A DNA stretch of 64,000 bases, taken from NCBI RefSeq assembly GCF_026151205.1, contig NC_087073.1:11074636-11138635 (forward strand), given 5' to 3'. Origin of the DNA: Bolinopsis microptera. Lineage: Eukaryota > Ctenophora > Tentaculata > Lobata > Bolinopsidae. Shown in pieces: positions 33,420-44,600 of this stretch (position 1 is its first letter; each line of letters opens with the position of its first letter). The notes below the pieces were generated by a model that was not told the origin of the DNA, made no database searches, and saw only the letters and a list, made by a program, of their open reading frames with translations. The position numbers were made by a program, and so were the translations under genes.

Positions 33420-33775
33420 AAATGCAGGTAAATCTTACTATACATAAAGCGAGGGGTTCCGAGGGGTTCTGTTCAGTGTTCAGGCCCTTCACACTTTGTT
33501 TCTGTCTAGTTCTAAAGTTCTAATGTACCGTCACAATAGTGACTTTAATATATATATATATTGTGTTTATATATCCAAACCGTTTTACTGACACCACGAC
33601 ATCAACTTTAACATGACTTTCCACAAAAACCGTAAATTATGATATACAACTTAAACTTTTTTGACTTGTTCAAATGCTTTAATGGCTTTCAAATCAGCAT
33701 GAAACAAAAATTTGCCAAAGAATAAGAATTTTAGTGCCCAAAATGTGGACCCCCAAGTGCATGGAGTCAAAAAAG
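33420..33775. repeat. Dispersed non-autonomous element, copy interrupted by the Merlin block
   Basis: ATACATAAAGCGAG, an AT microsatellite, GTTTTACTGACACCACGACATC, TACAACTTAAACTTTTTTGAC and AATTTTAGTGCCCAAAATGTGGACCCCC all recur in reverse at about 53470-53830. The last 60 bp (AAGAATTTTAGTGCCC to GGAGTCAAAAA) are repeated directly at 34527-34580, followed by the rest of the element to about 34660. The Merlin arm therefore appears to lie between two copies of that 60-bp segment. Confidence 0.65.
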
Positions 33776-33777
33776 TC

Positions 33778-34526
33778 AAGCACCTGGATATGAAGTCCTT
33801 ACGAGATGTTGTCACGGAATTTATATTCGATTCAATTGTCTGATCCAGGTGATTGCAAGTAGGTAATAATGCTGCGCAACACAATTGTGCGCAATAAATG
33901 TCTGATCTATGTTGCCTAGGCTTTTTGCGTAACTTAAATCTGCAAATTTAAAAAATGTTAGCACCCATGTGTAATTGTATTGCACGGGCAAATTGTAATA
34001 GCCTGCCCTGAAAATTGAGTCTATCTTCTACAGTTTTTGGCAGTATCTAGATAGCCCGACCACTTATATCCGAGAATCGTAATCAATAGTTTGATCGTCT
34101 GTGTAGATGATAGACCCAGGAAGAATCCACCGCTGGATGAGAGGGAGGAGAGTAGTTGCTCCACGTTTGTTGTTCGGACAAGGGAGGAGGAAGCATTGTC
34201 CTGTGTTTCGGTCAACTCCACCAAGTAAACACACCCCCTCTCTGTATCTACCTTTGTTGTATTTTCTCTTTCCGAACTTAGCTTCGCGTCTAATTCGACA
34301 ATAACTCCAGGACCACCAAGAGGACAAGGGTTTGCAAGCAGCCAATCAGCGATTCGAGTGTGGATGAATATCTTCCATGTCAGGAATTGGAATAGTTTCA
34401 CCAAAAACGAACGACATATATACCACATTTAAATCGTAATCATTTATTTCATTGAGCAATCAATATTATTCGTAACTAATTATATCCGAGAATCGTAATC
34501 AATAGTTTGATCAATAGTTTGATCCA
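33778..34526. repeat. Right arm of the Merlin-bearing inverted duplication
   Basis: Reverse complement of parts of 32160-33105. The arm carries GATATGAAGTCCTTACGAGATG, CACAATTGTGCGCAATAAATG, GGGCAAATTGTAATAGCC, then the transposase fragment, then ATTTAAATCGTAATCATTTATTTC. A short block (TATATCCGAGAATCGTAATC) occurs twice, at 34065 and 34484. Confidence 0.8.
34095..34428 (-). pseudogene. Merlin (ISXO2-like) transposase fragment, minus copy
   Basis: The same DDE-domain blocks as the plus copy (WLLANPCPLGGPGVIVELD, then KFGKRKYNKGR, GGVDRNTGQCFLLP, LLPLIQRWILPGSIIYTDD). A small indel just after VELD shifts the frame. It is truncated at the same place in the domain as its inverted partner, so the two derive from one duplication and not from two independent insertions. 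Confidence 0.75.
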
Positions 34527-34959
34527 GAATAAGAATTTTAGTGCCCAAAATGTGGACCCCCAAGTGCATGGAGTCAAAAACGCGAATTAAATAGATAATA
34601 ATTATTTTGGTCTCTTGAGTCTTGACACCACTATAGGGTTAGACGGGTTCCTGCTAGTGTGTATAAATTATAAGACTATAATAACGATATCATAATTGTG
34701 ATCGAAATAATAATTCAGGTCAAACAGTGCCAGTGATATCAACTAATTTTGGGCAGGTTTAACCTACTTCTTTTTAAAGGTTTGTAACAACAGGCAATTA
34801 CATTGATATAATACACAAATACAATTAATATAATATGAGTTATGAACAAAGTATTATGAAATTTCGTTTCTTTGAACATTTTGTCTTCCAACAAGGTTTA
34901 CATGAATTGATAAAAGCACTTACTATAAAATAGTCTAAGCTAGCAATAAACATCTCTAA

Positions 34960-35143
34960 GGGGTCGTTCACATATTGCGTAATCATTTTTTGGAACATTT
35001 TTACGACCCCCCGCCCCCTGCCCCCCGCCCCTCCGTAATCAGTTTTACACAGTCATAGCTATTACATGTCAAAATTACACTAGCGTAATCATTAGGAAAC
35101 CCTCCCCCCCCCTCAGCTGATTACGTAATATGTGAACGACTCC
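34960..35143. mobile_element. MITE with GTTCACATATTACG-type ends, copy 2
   Basis: GGGGTCGTTCACATATTGCGTAATCA faces TGATTACGTAATATGTGAACGACTCCT. The interior holds CGTAATCAGTTTTACACAGTCATAGCTATTACATG, related to the element at 5637-5849. It ends 13 bp from the stop codon of the minus-strand F-box gene and so lies in its 3' untranslated region. Confidence 0.8.
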
Positions 35144-35155
35144 TAACACAAAATA

Positions 35156-36310
35156 TCAGTCCAATCTTTTATACAAATAAACTGTGCTTCCCTCAATAAT
35201 TCCAACACAGTCGTTGTTAAATACAACAAGTATACAATCTCGTATCTCATCAGGGGATCTCCCCTCCAGATATCCCCTCAGCATGATCTGGTATGTGGTG
35301 GGGGGTTGAACCCCCGGGATAAACAAAAACCCTAATTCCTGGTTAAATGGCTTGTTGGAGAACCTTCTTCTAAATCTCCACTCTACACACATCCGCATGG
35401 AATCATTTGCAAACGCAATACCTGTGTCAGTTTTCATCAGTTTTATAGCATCAGAGTAGTCTGCTATGATTGAGTCATGTTTGGTGAGCACACGCCTGTA
35501 ACCATCCACCACCATGTTAGTGTGAGCGCTGTGCAGCACTATACCGCTCGCAGTGCACTGCAAGTAGTACAATGCTAGCACCGTACTGTGCAGGCCCAGT
35601 CCCACAAAGTACCCACCACACACCACGCCTGCAGTTACTGCGGGAAGGTGGAGAGGTAGCGCGTGGTAAAACCTAGAGATGGTGTTACCAGAGTGACTGG
35701 TGTGTCTGATACTGATGGTGGTCAGGTGGGATCTGTTCGGGATGAAGGTTAATGTGTAGTAGCTCTGGATGAGATTCAGTGTCACGTGATGATGATTAGT
35801 TCTCCTCAGAATGTCGGGACTATGACACTGTTCAGATAAACAACAAACTGTACCTTTACCTTCACTGGTAAGGGATATAGAGGCAATGTCACGTGTTGAG
35901 TTAGGTTGGAAGAAGTGGGAGAGAGCGGGCAGTCCACGCTTGACTATAGTTAGGGACTCAGTCCGCTTATTGAACTGACACTTCAGATATATCAGTCTCT
36001 GATCACTGCCATCCCAGATAAGGGGTATAAAATATCTGCCTAACATATCCCCGTACCTTAGAAGCACCTCCCTGTAGAAAGTTCTAGCATTTCTCCTCAC
36101 CACAGCACACCCAAACTGAACTAAACAAACATTCTGCCAGATCCTTCCACTACTGGCTACTCCATGTAAGTAACTGCAAGTCAGTGATACTTCTCTCAAG
36201 TTGAGAACTGTTGCGAGTTTTACTGAGTTTCTATCTGATAGTATCTGGGAAACTAGGCTGGATAATATCCGTTCTATCAGCTCAGGGGGCAAATCCAGGA
36301 TTCCTGACAT
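35156..36310 (-). CDS. F-box protein, single exon (384 aa)
   Basis: Residues about 5-65 fit an F-box: LDLPPELIERILSSL, then LNLREVSLTCSYLHGVASSGRIWQNVC. F-box proteins recruit substrates to SCF ubiquitin ligases through Skp1. The remaining 320 residues include YREVLLRYGDMLGRYFIPLIWDG and a hydrophobic, mixed alpha/beta-looking region ending DCVGIIEGSTVYLYKRLD. The YxxLLxxYGxxLGxY..PLIW part recalls the region after the F-box in FBXO31-like proteins, but this is too weak to name it. No WD, LRR or Kelch repeats are seen. The frame is uninterrupted. The start ATG lies directly before the F-box, as in many family members. The MITE at 34960-35143 lies just past its stop. Confidence 0.75.
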   Translation of the reverse strand: MSGILDLPPELIERILSSLVSQILSDRNSVKLATVLNLREVSLTCSYLHGVASSGRIWQNVCLVQFGCAVVRRNARTFYREVLLRYGDMLGRYFIPLIWDGSDQRLIYLKCQFNKRTESLTIVKRGLPALSHFFQPNSTRDIASISLTSEGKGTVCCLSEQCHSPDILRRTNHHHVTLNLIQSYYTLTFIPNRSHLTTISIRHTSHSGNTISRFYHALPLHLPAVTAGVVCGGYFVGLGLHSTVLALYYLQCTASGIVLHSAHTNMVVDGYRRVLTKHDSIIADYSDAIKLMKTDTGIAFANDSMRMCVEWRFRRRFSNKPFNQELGFLFIPGVQPPTTYQIMLRGYLEGRSPDEIRDCILVVFNNDCVGIIEGSTVYLYKRLD

Positions 36311-37642
36311 ATTTTATACAAATATTATCATGTGTTGTGAGTGTGATAACGTTGCAAGCGGACAGGTGAACGTAAACAAACAGGTTATTTTAAACAACTT
36401 GGTGAAGTGATGACGATTGTCTAAATATGGGTTGGTGTATAATTTGTGTCTAGTACACTGTTAGCTGTGTACAATAGTCTTCAACCGATATTATGTACTT
36501 GTATACCTGTGTACCGTATTATGTACTGTGTGTTATATTTAATGTTTAGAGTTCAAAATATCTGATAATTCAGTACATGTAACCAACGGAAACTGCTCTT
36601 CTCTGGACAAACTGTGTATCTAATATTAAGATATTATTATATCATATAATATACAAAAATATCATCCTGTCCAAACCTGTCTAAACCCAGGATGCACGAC
36701 ATAAAGAATTTGTTTTAACTTGTTTGTATGAAAAGCATCAATATAGTATATATAAAACATTCAGGTTATGTTATACAACTATTATTGAATTAGGCGTCAT
36801 GATAAATTGGCTTTTTGTCAGACAAGCAAGCAAGTACGTACAAGAAGTTAACGAGTTATCACTGTTTGCCATTTTCTCATCTCACGACACAACGCATGTC
36901 ATGTGTCTGGAGGGGGTTGTTAAAAACACATATTTATAAGAGATACGAAATGTTTATTAAGCAGGAGCTTAAGTTATCATGTGTAAATCGTCTTCAGCTG
37001 ATTGTCATGTAACACTTAATACAAATTATTATCGATTCTCTGTTTTCGTGTAAACATTTGTGGGACATACTACACAGTGTGTAAAGTATAGTACATTTAT
37101 AATACATTTGTGGGACATACTAGCAGCACACAGTGTGTGGAGTATAGTACATTTATAATACATTTGTGGGACATACTAGCAGCACACAGTGTGTAAAGTA
37201 TAGTACATTTATAATACATTTTCATACCGTTGTAGAAATACATAGTTCTATAATATCATCAGCGTAGTTTAGTACATGATTCGTGTCTCATGCACATTGC
37301 ACATGTACAGTATGCTCATATTATTGAAGCCGAGAAAATGTTTTTAAACGTCACCAATCAAATACTTCTGAAATGTCAGAATAATCTCATTCCTAGATAT
37401 TAGGCTATAACTAAGAAACCAATTTTTGCCCCTTATTTTTTGCATCCGACTCATTCTAATTTAATACATTTGGGGGACACGGATTAAATTTGGTAAAAAC
37501 AATAAAATACGGCAAAAAAACTTACATTTTAAATATTAAAACTTACTAAACTTGTTCTTTGATATTTGTTCACTGATTATCATTCAAAATAATTATAATT
37601 CATTAATTATAATTATGTTAAATAAATTAACACTAAGTTATA
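36311..37642. other. Intergenic stretch with tandem repeat
   Basis: This is the 5' flank of the F-box gene. At 37055-37220 a unit of about 56 bp (CATTTGTGGGACATACTAGCAGC..AGTATAGTACATTTATAATA) is repeated three times; the first copy lacks six bases. No gene supported. Confidence 0.6.
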
Positions 37643-37998
37643 AGGCATCATGTAGCCGGTGGGCCCGACATGATACGACATATCTTGACACGTCGGGGTT
37701 TGTCGGGATTTGTCAGGGTTTGTCGGGGTTTGTCGGGGTTTGTCAGGGTTTGACGGGGTTTGACGGGGTTTCCGGTTTGTCGAGCCTGGAGGCTTTTTTT
37801 TTTTTTTTTTTTTTGAGTCTCAGAACAAAAAGCCGAGACGGAGTCATCAAGCTTTACGTGGAAAAACACTATACAAGAAGGCCTCATGTAGCCGGCGGGC
37901 CCGAGGCAAAACCCCTCGACAAACCCCGACAAACCCTGTTTGTCGGGATATGTCGGGGTTTGTCGGGGTTTGTCGAGCCTGGAGACTACATGATGCCT
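37643..37998. mobile_element. Non-autonomous element rich in the decamer TTTGTCGGGG
   Basis: GGCATCATGTAGCCGG at the left faces CTACATGATGCC at the right. The left half holds about nine decamers (TTTGTCGGGG and TTTGACGGGG variants) and a T run at 37793-37814. The right half restarts with GGCCTCATGTAGCCGGCGGGCCCGAGG, then CCTCGACAAACCCCGACAAACCC/TTTGTCGGGATATGTCGGGG, a hairpin. It ends 35 bp before the start codon of the next gene and so could supply its leader or promoter. Confidence 0.7.
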
Positions 37999-38032
37999 GT
38001 TATAATATTCACAAATCCCCAGATTAGGAGTA

Positions 38033-39306
38033 ATGTCCATGGTGCATGTTTCAAGAATAACGCTGCTTCTAACCCTGTCCAACCTGTTCTTACACGGAGA
38101 ATGCGCTTGCGAAGAGAAGATAGTACCGTACCCCAACAAGAACATTCTGGCAAGTGAAGATGGGAACATCCTTTCCAACACAACAGTGAGCACTCAGGAC
38201 GAGTGCAGGGACGTGTGCTGTTCCACACTCCTGTGTGAGATGGCCGTGTTTACTGGGAGTGTGGAGGACGAGAACTGTGTTCTCTACCACTGTGCTGTTA
38301 ACTGTGATGAAGGGGTCAATACTGAGACTGTCCTGCTGGTGAAGAAGGCTAAGGGTAAGTGGCTGTGTTGTTGATTTGTAATATCTTTGTACCGTTTGAG
38401 CGACTTGTATACTGAAATGGTCTACTGTAATGTCAAACTTGCTTATTTATTTATTTATTTGTTGAAAATGTACGGTATACAATATATTGTGGATATTGTT
38501 TAACAGCATGGCATATGCTATGCTATTATTAACCATAATTTAAGTGGTCATTTTCCTGACTACATAATATTATCTGTACATATTATAATAATAATTAACC
38601 AATATCAGTTGTTGCGCAAATGATCATTTATCATAATTTTTCCCTAATAATGTCATTTTTCGTAACCTTATTTAAAACTTCAGAAGCAGTGGAAGATTTG
38701 GAGCCAAAAGTAGAAATAGAAACAGCAATTCAGGTCAAGGAAGAGGAGACTGCCTCTAAAAGGTAATATTTATGTACTTTAGTTTTGCATGACATATGCT
38801 TACTGGACTGACCGGTAATTACAACACTAAGTTTATTATACAATATACACATGTACTGAGTGTATTAGCGACCATCATGGCAAATAAGTTAGCTACATAA
38901 GAGCTTTGTCTAATTTCTTAATGAAAAGCTCCAATAGTTATTAGTGGGGCCGATACTCCAATAGGTACAATGCCAATAGGTGGCATTGTACCTATTGGCA
39001 CTCGTGTTCATGATAATACTCAATAAATGTATTTTGTACTGTTGCAATTAGTTTATGTTCTTGATTAATTTGATATAAAGTTTTAATTAAAACCATTTCT
39101 ACTGCTGGCTGCTGCCTGTAAAACGTAACATGTATAAACTTTTCAGTGCATTACACTTATCAAAAGCAACAGCCATAACCTTGCTGGTAGTTGGAGTGCT
39201 AGCCTTCGTTACCGTGGTGGGTGTGTTCACTTTCAAATGTGTGGAGTGGTCGCCAAGGAGGAGGTACAACCGGATAGACTTTCTCATGAATGATGTTGAT
39301 GATTGA
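38033..39306 (+). CDS. Small type I membrane protein with MANSC-like cysteine domain (3 exons, 186 aa)
   Basis: Exons 38033-38354, 38684-38762 and 39147-39306. Junctions are G|GTAAGT...TTCAG|AA and AG|GTAATA...TTTCAG|TG, with phases 1 and 2, and give 561 nt of open frame. A signal peptide (ITLLLTLSNLFLHGECAC) is followed by a cysteine domain: TQDECRDVCCSTLLCEMAVF, then ENCVLYHCAVNC. The E-C-x3-C-C-x4-C-x-hydrophobic..C-x-L pattern resembles MANSC/MANEC domains of HAI-1, LRP11 and KIAA0319. An acidic linker (exon 2) leads to a transmembrane segment (ATAITLLVVGVLAFVTVVGV) and a short tail WSPRRRYNRIDFLMNDVDD. The tail has a YxxPhi-type sorting motif (YNRI). A protein of this size with a single domain is probably a receptor-like or adhesion component. 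A second ATG two codons downstream is also possible. Confidence 0.8.
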
Positions 39307-41660
39307 AAGGATTATTGCAAAGTTTTGAACATAAAATGGAATGTTGACAATTGAGATGCGAGGTGTGGTTGTTTTGGAAAAGACAGTGTTATTTATTGAA
39401 ATATCCTGGTGTACAAGGAACAATATTTATTGTTTAATGATAACTTATATAATCCAGACGATTCAGAAGAAAATATTGTTGCAAGTATCAATGCACAGTT
39501 AATTAACAGTTAAAGTTGTAATTTCAAATTTGAGTAAAAGCTGATAATATATATATTATGAAAATTGTGACTAATAATAATATATTTTACATTTCTGTTT
39601 TTATGTATTTATTTATTGAATAAAATTATTTAAAGATTAATTATGAAAATGTAATAGAATATATTACAGTAATTGGTAACGTTATGAATGAAATTTTACA
39701 GTAATTGGCCTAGTGATTCTTTTTTTCCTGATAGTCGTTAATAACTTAATTGTTCTCATTTAAACTGTATTCAGATTTCACATTGAATTCTTAAAGTATG
39801 TTGTACAGTGAAAACAGTGAAAACGGCGAAAACAAGTTTAAATACTTTATTTTTGCTTACAATTGATATTTTATTTGGATCTATTAAAGTTATCTTTGAT
39901 TTTGATGAACGTGGTATTTATTCATCGACTTTAGAATGGCGAGATATGGCTTTATTGCAAGGATTTTTACTATTTATACTGTTACGTAAAACAGAAGTGT
40001 TACCAAGTTCAATAAATACAAATAGAGCCCCAATTTACCGATTGACCTTGGGCCCCTTGGTCACTGGTCAACGACTACATATAATGGCATGGTATAAGAT
40101 ACGTTTCTGAATCCAGTCTTACACGTTATAAATCTACAAATATTTGCAAAACTTTGGGCACGAAGGTTTGGGTCTGGGGATTCTTGGACCTTGGTCTAAC
40201 AAATAGATGGACTCAGCAATCGCCTTCTCAACAACAACAAATTTCGAGATTATTTGGCCCAAAGTTTTACAAGCCGTAGCCATGACAACGGTGCATTGTC
40301 TTTGTGGGTCCATTAAGTGTTCAGGCCTTTTCACTGTTTTGTCGCCTCAAAACTGAGAGGGTATTTATTTACCATAGCATGTAAATTGTTTCAGCGAATG
40401 AAAATGTGGTTGTTTTGTCCATGATTTGTTTAACTTTAATTGTTGTCTTTTAATTGTTTCTGTAACTTGAACCTTTATTTAATTATTTTATGCACTACTT
40501 TTGGACTGGAAAGAGCCCACAGTTCAAACAAAAATTGGGGAAAAAATCTTGCCAGGATCTGCAATATATTCGGCAATTGTACGGATGATCAATCTGTAAA
40601 TTTATCTATGATTAATAATATATCCTTGCAGATACAGTGTGCTATTAGAACCAAGCTAAATTTTAGAAATATGAGGACATGTAAACTGTAAAGTATGCGT
40701 AGAGTTCTTTTTATAATTTAGAGTCTCAAAACGTAAGACGGTGGAAAGGCCCCGCAGTTCAATCCAAGAAAGTATGGAAGACCTCTTTAAACTATACGGT
40801 AACCTGTCTTTCATATTCGTACTTACTCCTTGAACTTTCTAGAAATGGTTTCCGAAATGTTCAGTCAAGGACAGAATTGGTGTTGTTTCCAACCTAATTC
40901 TGGCTTTAGACATAATTTGGGATGGTTTCCAACCTATAACACCTATAACGATGATGTCAACTCTAGTCCTGGTATGCAACACTATAATGCCGTGCTAATC
41001 ACATGACTCACCTAGTCACGTGGCCCATCTGATCACGTGACAGCCAGCATAGGCTGCCTTAAAGTCACCATACTGTGCAGCTGTTGAGTTTCATACCCCC
41101 ACTTCCTAACACGTCATCACAGGTGACAACAAACTTGCTGTGTGCTGAATGTTATCCTTTTTGCAGACCTATTTATGTCACCACTCTTTCCATGAACCTT
41201 ACTCCGAGGAACGAAAACTGAACAGCTATTAATAGATTTTGTTTCGCACTGGCCCCGACCCTGAAGTTGGGAAAGTGACGAAGGTTAGCTGCCAATCATT
41301 CAGAAGGCTCCGAAACATAGTGTCACCTGCCTCTAGTCGTGTCCTGTAGCCTAGGTTATAAATGAGCTGTCCGCGTTGTAGTTCCTGTCAGCACCTAATA
41401 GTTTTATAGTTCTATATCTCAGAGAGCAGACCGGCCCTGTGTGAAGTGATGCTGCCTTACTGTTGACATTTCCTTCCGCAGCATTATGAGAACAGTTCAA
41501 CGAGTTGCTATTAATTCTTAATTTGATAAATTTTTCTCTGCTACCTGCAACCGCGCCTGACTCTTCACCTTGGGAATTCGCCAGAAGCTGATCAGAACTG
41601 CGACTAGTAGTAACCTAGCAACAGTAACATAGCAACAGTAACCTAGACAACCAAGAGAAG
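39307..41660. other. Intergenic stretch including a likely poly(A) signal and the 5' flank of the ERI1-like gene
   Basis: AATAAA at 39619-39624, about 315 bp after the stop, is a plausible poly(A) signal for the MANSC-like gene. A 100-codon frame at 39808-40110 has no recognisable motif. Near 40975-41045 lie TCACATGACTC, AGTCACGTGGC and GATCACGTGACAGC, a group of E-box/CRE-like sites. GTAACCTAGCAACAGTAAC repeats sit just before the ATG at 41661. Confidence 0.5.
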
Positions 41661-44600
41661 ATGGCTTTCCCCCTGGATTATGATTACTTTTTGGTGTGCG
41701 CTTTTGAGTTCACTTGTGACAAACGTTCTCAAGAGCCACAGGAAATCATCGAACTGTGCATCCTCAAATACTGCGTCAAGTCTCAGAATGTCCTTGATAA
41801 GTTAGTAACTTGTTTGCTTTTTTCCCTGCTTGTTTCCATTAAAATGTCCGGTAATCGTGATGAGGTGACGCATGTTTTTACACGTAATAGTGATTATCAA
41901 ATTAGCTTGCAGGCTCGACCAATCAGATCCGGAATTACTGTCACTTGTTTTATATAAACCTTCGCCACACCTGAATATCGTAATATATCAGCATCTATCA
42001 ACCACTTGATACCAATGAACAATTTACTCACGCTCGCGCTCTTAGTTGTGATATAAATAATACACACGAATTGTAAGCCCCGAATTGTAATCCGGCAATT
42101 TGACGGTTTATTGTACTTGGTTAAGGCGTTAGTAAATAAGCATGCTTCTCTCCCACCATGATAATTTAGTCAGGTATTTTACAGATGGTGGACTGGGCGG
42201 GGTTGCTGGGATTGTTAAGGACTAATAGCTGTAATAAATCTGACATGTGTAGATTACTGATGATCATGACACTCGTCGGATGTTTTAATTAACACTGTGT
42301 ACTAGCAGTATAATACAGCTAAAATAATATCTCTTTTTCCTTGATGTAATAATGGGAAATATATATATATAATTTAATATTATATTGCATTGTTCCTTCT
42401 TTAACGTCTTGTTGAGCTGTTGATACAAAGGAATTTTCCATGTTTCTGGTGAATATAAAATCGCATGTCATGTGCAGCAGTTTCAAGTAAACAGTTAGTT
42501 TTATAAAGGAGCATGTCGTTCTGCGTATGTCTGTGTGACAGCTATATTTAGAGCAAACAGTAAATTATCTCCCAACCGAAACTACAACTTCATGGTTACT
42601 CAAGCTGTCCAACTTAGCATGAACTATACTTACTCCGCTGTTACTACTAGGAAAAATTGCCCTCATCAGTCATCATTTACGCCGATTATAAAATAAATAA
42701 AGAACATTCTTTTCTTTAAAAAAAGGCTTTTCAACACTATCTTGCTCGAGCGAAGGGTGTCTTTGGACCGAGAAGCTGTGCAAATCTCTGTCTGCCTTCT
42801 CCCGGTCACCGGTCAGCTTGGCCAACATTTTATTACATTCAGGAAGCCTAATTAGTAAAATTACATAATAGGATTATAATTACTTAATGATACTCACAGA
42901 CTTACACGGAGGATATTTCATACATCCGGCAGGCGTTTTCAGGCGTTAGCAGGCGTTTGCAGACGTTAGCAGGCGTTAGCTTTCAGGTGATCTGTTAAAT
43001 GAGCAACATTAATCTTACCTCACACACGCGTGTTTATGTGTACAGTACAGTTAGACTTGCTTAAATACTATCTAATTGGTTGAGTCTAAACGATAATCGA
43101 CCGCAGAAGAAAATATAGAATGTATTTTAGGAATATGACCTTGTAGCTTCCACAGAAGGAAAGATATAGAGAAAATGACCTTCTAGCTTCTATAAACACG
43201 TGATCACTGTCTAGAGTATGTTCAAAGCAAAACAGTTAGTTTTTTGAAAGAACACGTTGTTGAGGCACGCCAGTGTTATATATTATGCCTGGAGGGTGAT
43301 AATGCTTCGTGGTATTTTTCAGTCGGGTTTTTTGTTTCGCAATGATACCATTTATAATACATGGACTGTAATTCTATTTTGAATATATTCAATATTGTTT
43401 TTGTAAACCTAACATGATCTTGGTGACCTTAACATTGATTTGGCGACAGACTGCCCAAAAGCCTTTAAGAAGCCTCTTTTATAAAATTAAACCAAATATC
43501 AAGTATGCATTACTATTCTATGGAATAGAACCCATAGATCAAAGCAAAACAGTTAGTATTATAAAGGAGCATATTGTTGAGGCGCGCTAGTGTTATTATA
43601 TAAAGCCTGGAGGGTGATTATGCTTCGTACCTACATCCTACATGGAATTTATTTGGCGACTAGCTTCCCTAAAGCCTATAAGAAGCCACCTTTACAGTAT
43701 TAACCAAATATCAAGGAGGTATAACTATAATTATTATATAAAATCGAACCCATAGATCAATAAAGATTTAGCGCTGTTACAATACTGTAACATTGTAAAA
43801 CTAGTGTGAACTTGTTATATTATGTCAGATAAAGATAAGAAGCATAATAAGAGTAGTTGTCACATTGTTAAATACTTGTTAACTACTTGTGAACTCATAC
43901 TACACTTAACTACTGTAAATAGATCTGCACAAAACACACAGCTTCATAAATGTAATAACTATCTTCATATTATCACAAACTGTTATACTATAGAATAAAT
44001 TACATTTCTATGGCGGACAAAATTGAGCGTATTAAAAAAGAACTCGAGATTCATGGACCAAGAAACCAATTTCATACGAGAATAATGCAACCTGAAGTAA
44101 CCTGTTTACAGTGTTGCTCACAAACCCCCTCTCCCAGGTTCTACTCTCATATCTCCCTCGTAACTCCTCTTATCTCCCAGGTTCTACTCTCATATCTCCC
44201 TCGTATCTCCTCTTATCTCCTCTTATCTCCTAGGTTCTACTCTCATATCTCCCTCGTATCTCCTCTTATCTCCTCTTATCTCCCAGGTTCTACTCTCATA
44301 TCTCCCTCGTATCTCCTCTTATCTCCCAGGTTCTACTCTCATATCTCCCTCGTATCTCCTCTTATCTCCTCTTATCTCCCAGGATCTACTCTCATATCTC
44401 CTCTTATCTCCTCTTATCTCCTCTTATCTCCCAGGTTCTACTCTCTGGTGAAGCCACAACACCCAATAAACAGTCAACTGAGCACGTTCTGTAAGATGTT
44501 GACTTGTATTAGTGACCGGAAGCTGGAGAAGTGTCCCAGCCTACAGGACATCCTCGTGGACTTCGACCGGTGGATATGGAAACAGGGACTTAATCAGTCA

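Noticed and set aside
37552-38157. Open frames of 201 and 181 codons on both strands
   Set aside because: They run through the decamer repeat and T run and overlap the signal-peptide exon of the real gene.
39808-40110. 100-codon open frame
   Set aside because: No motif, no supporting splice sites and no neighbouring coding exon in phase.
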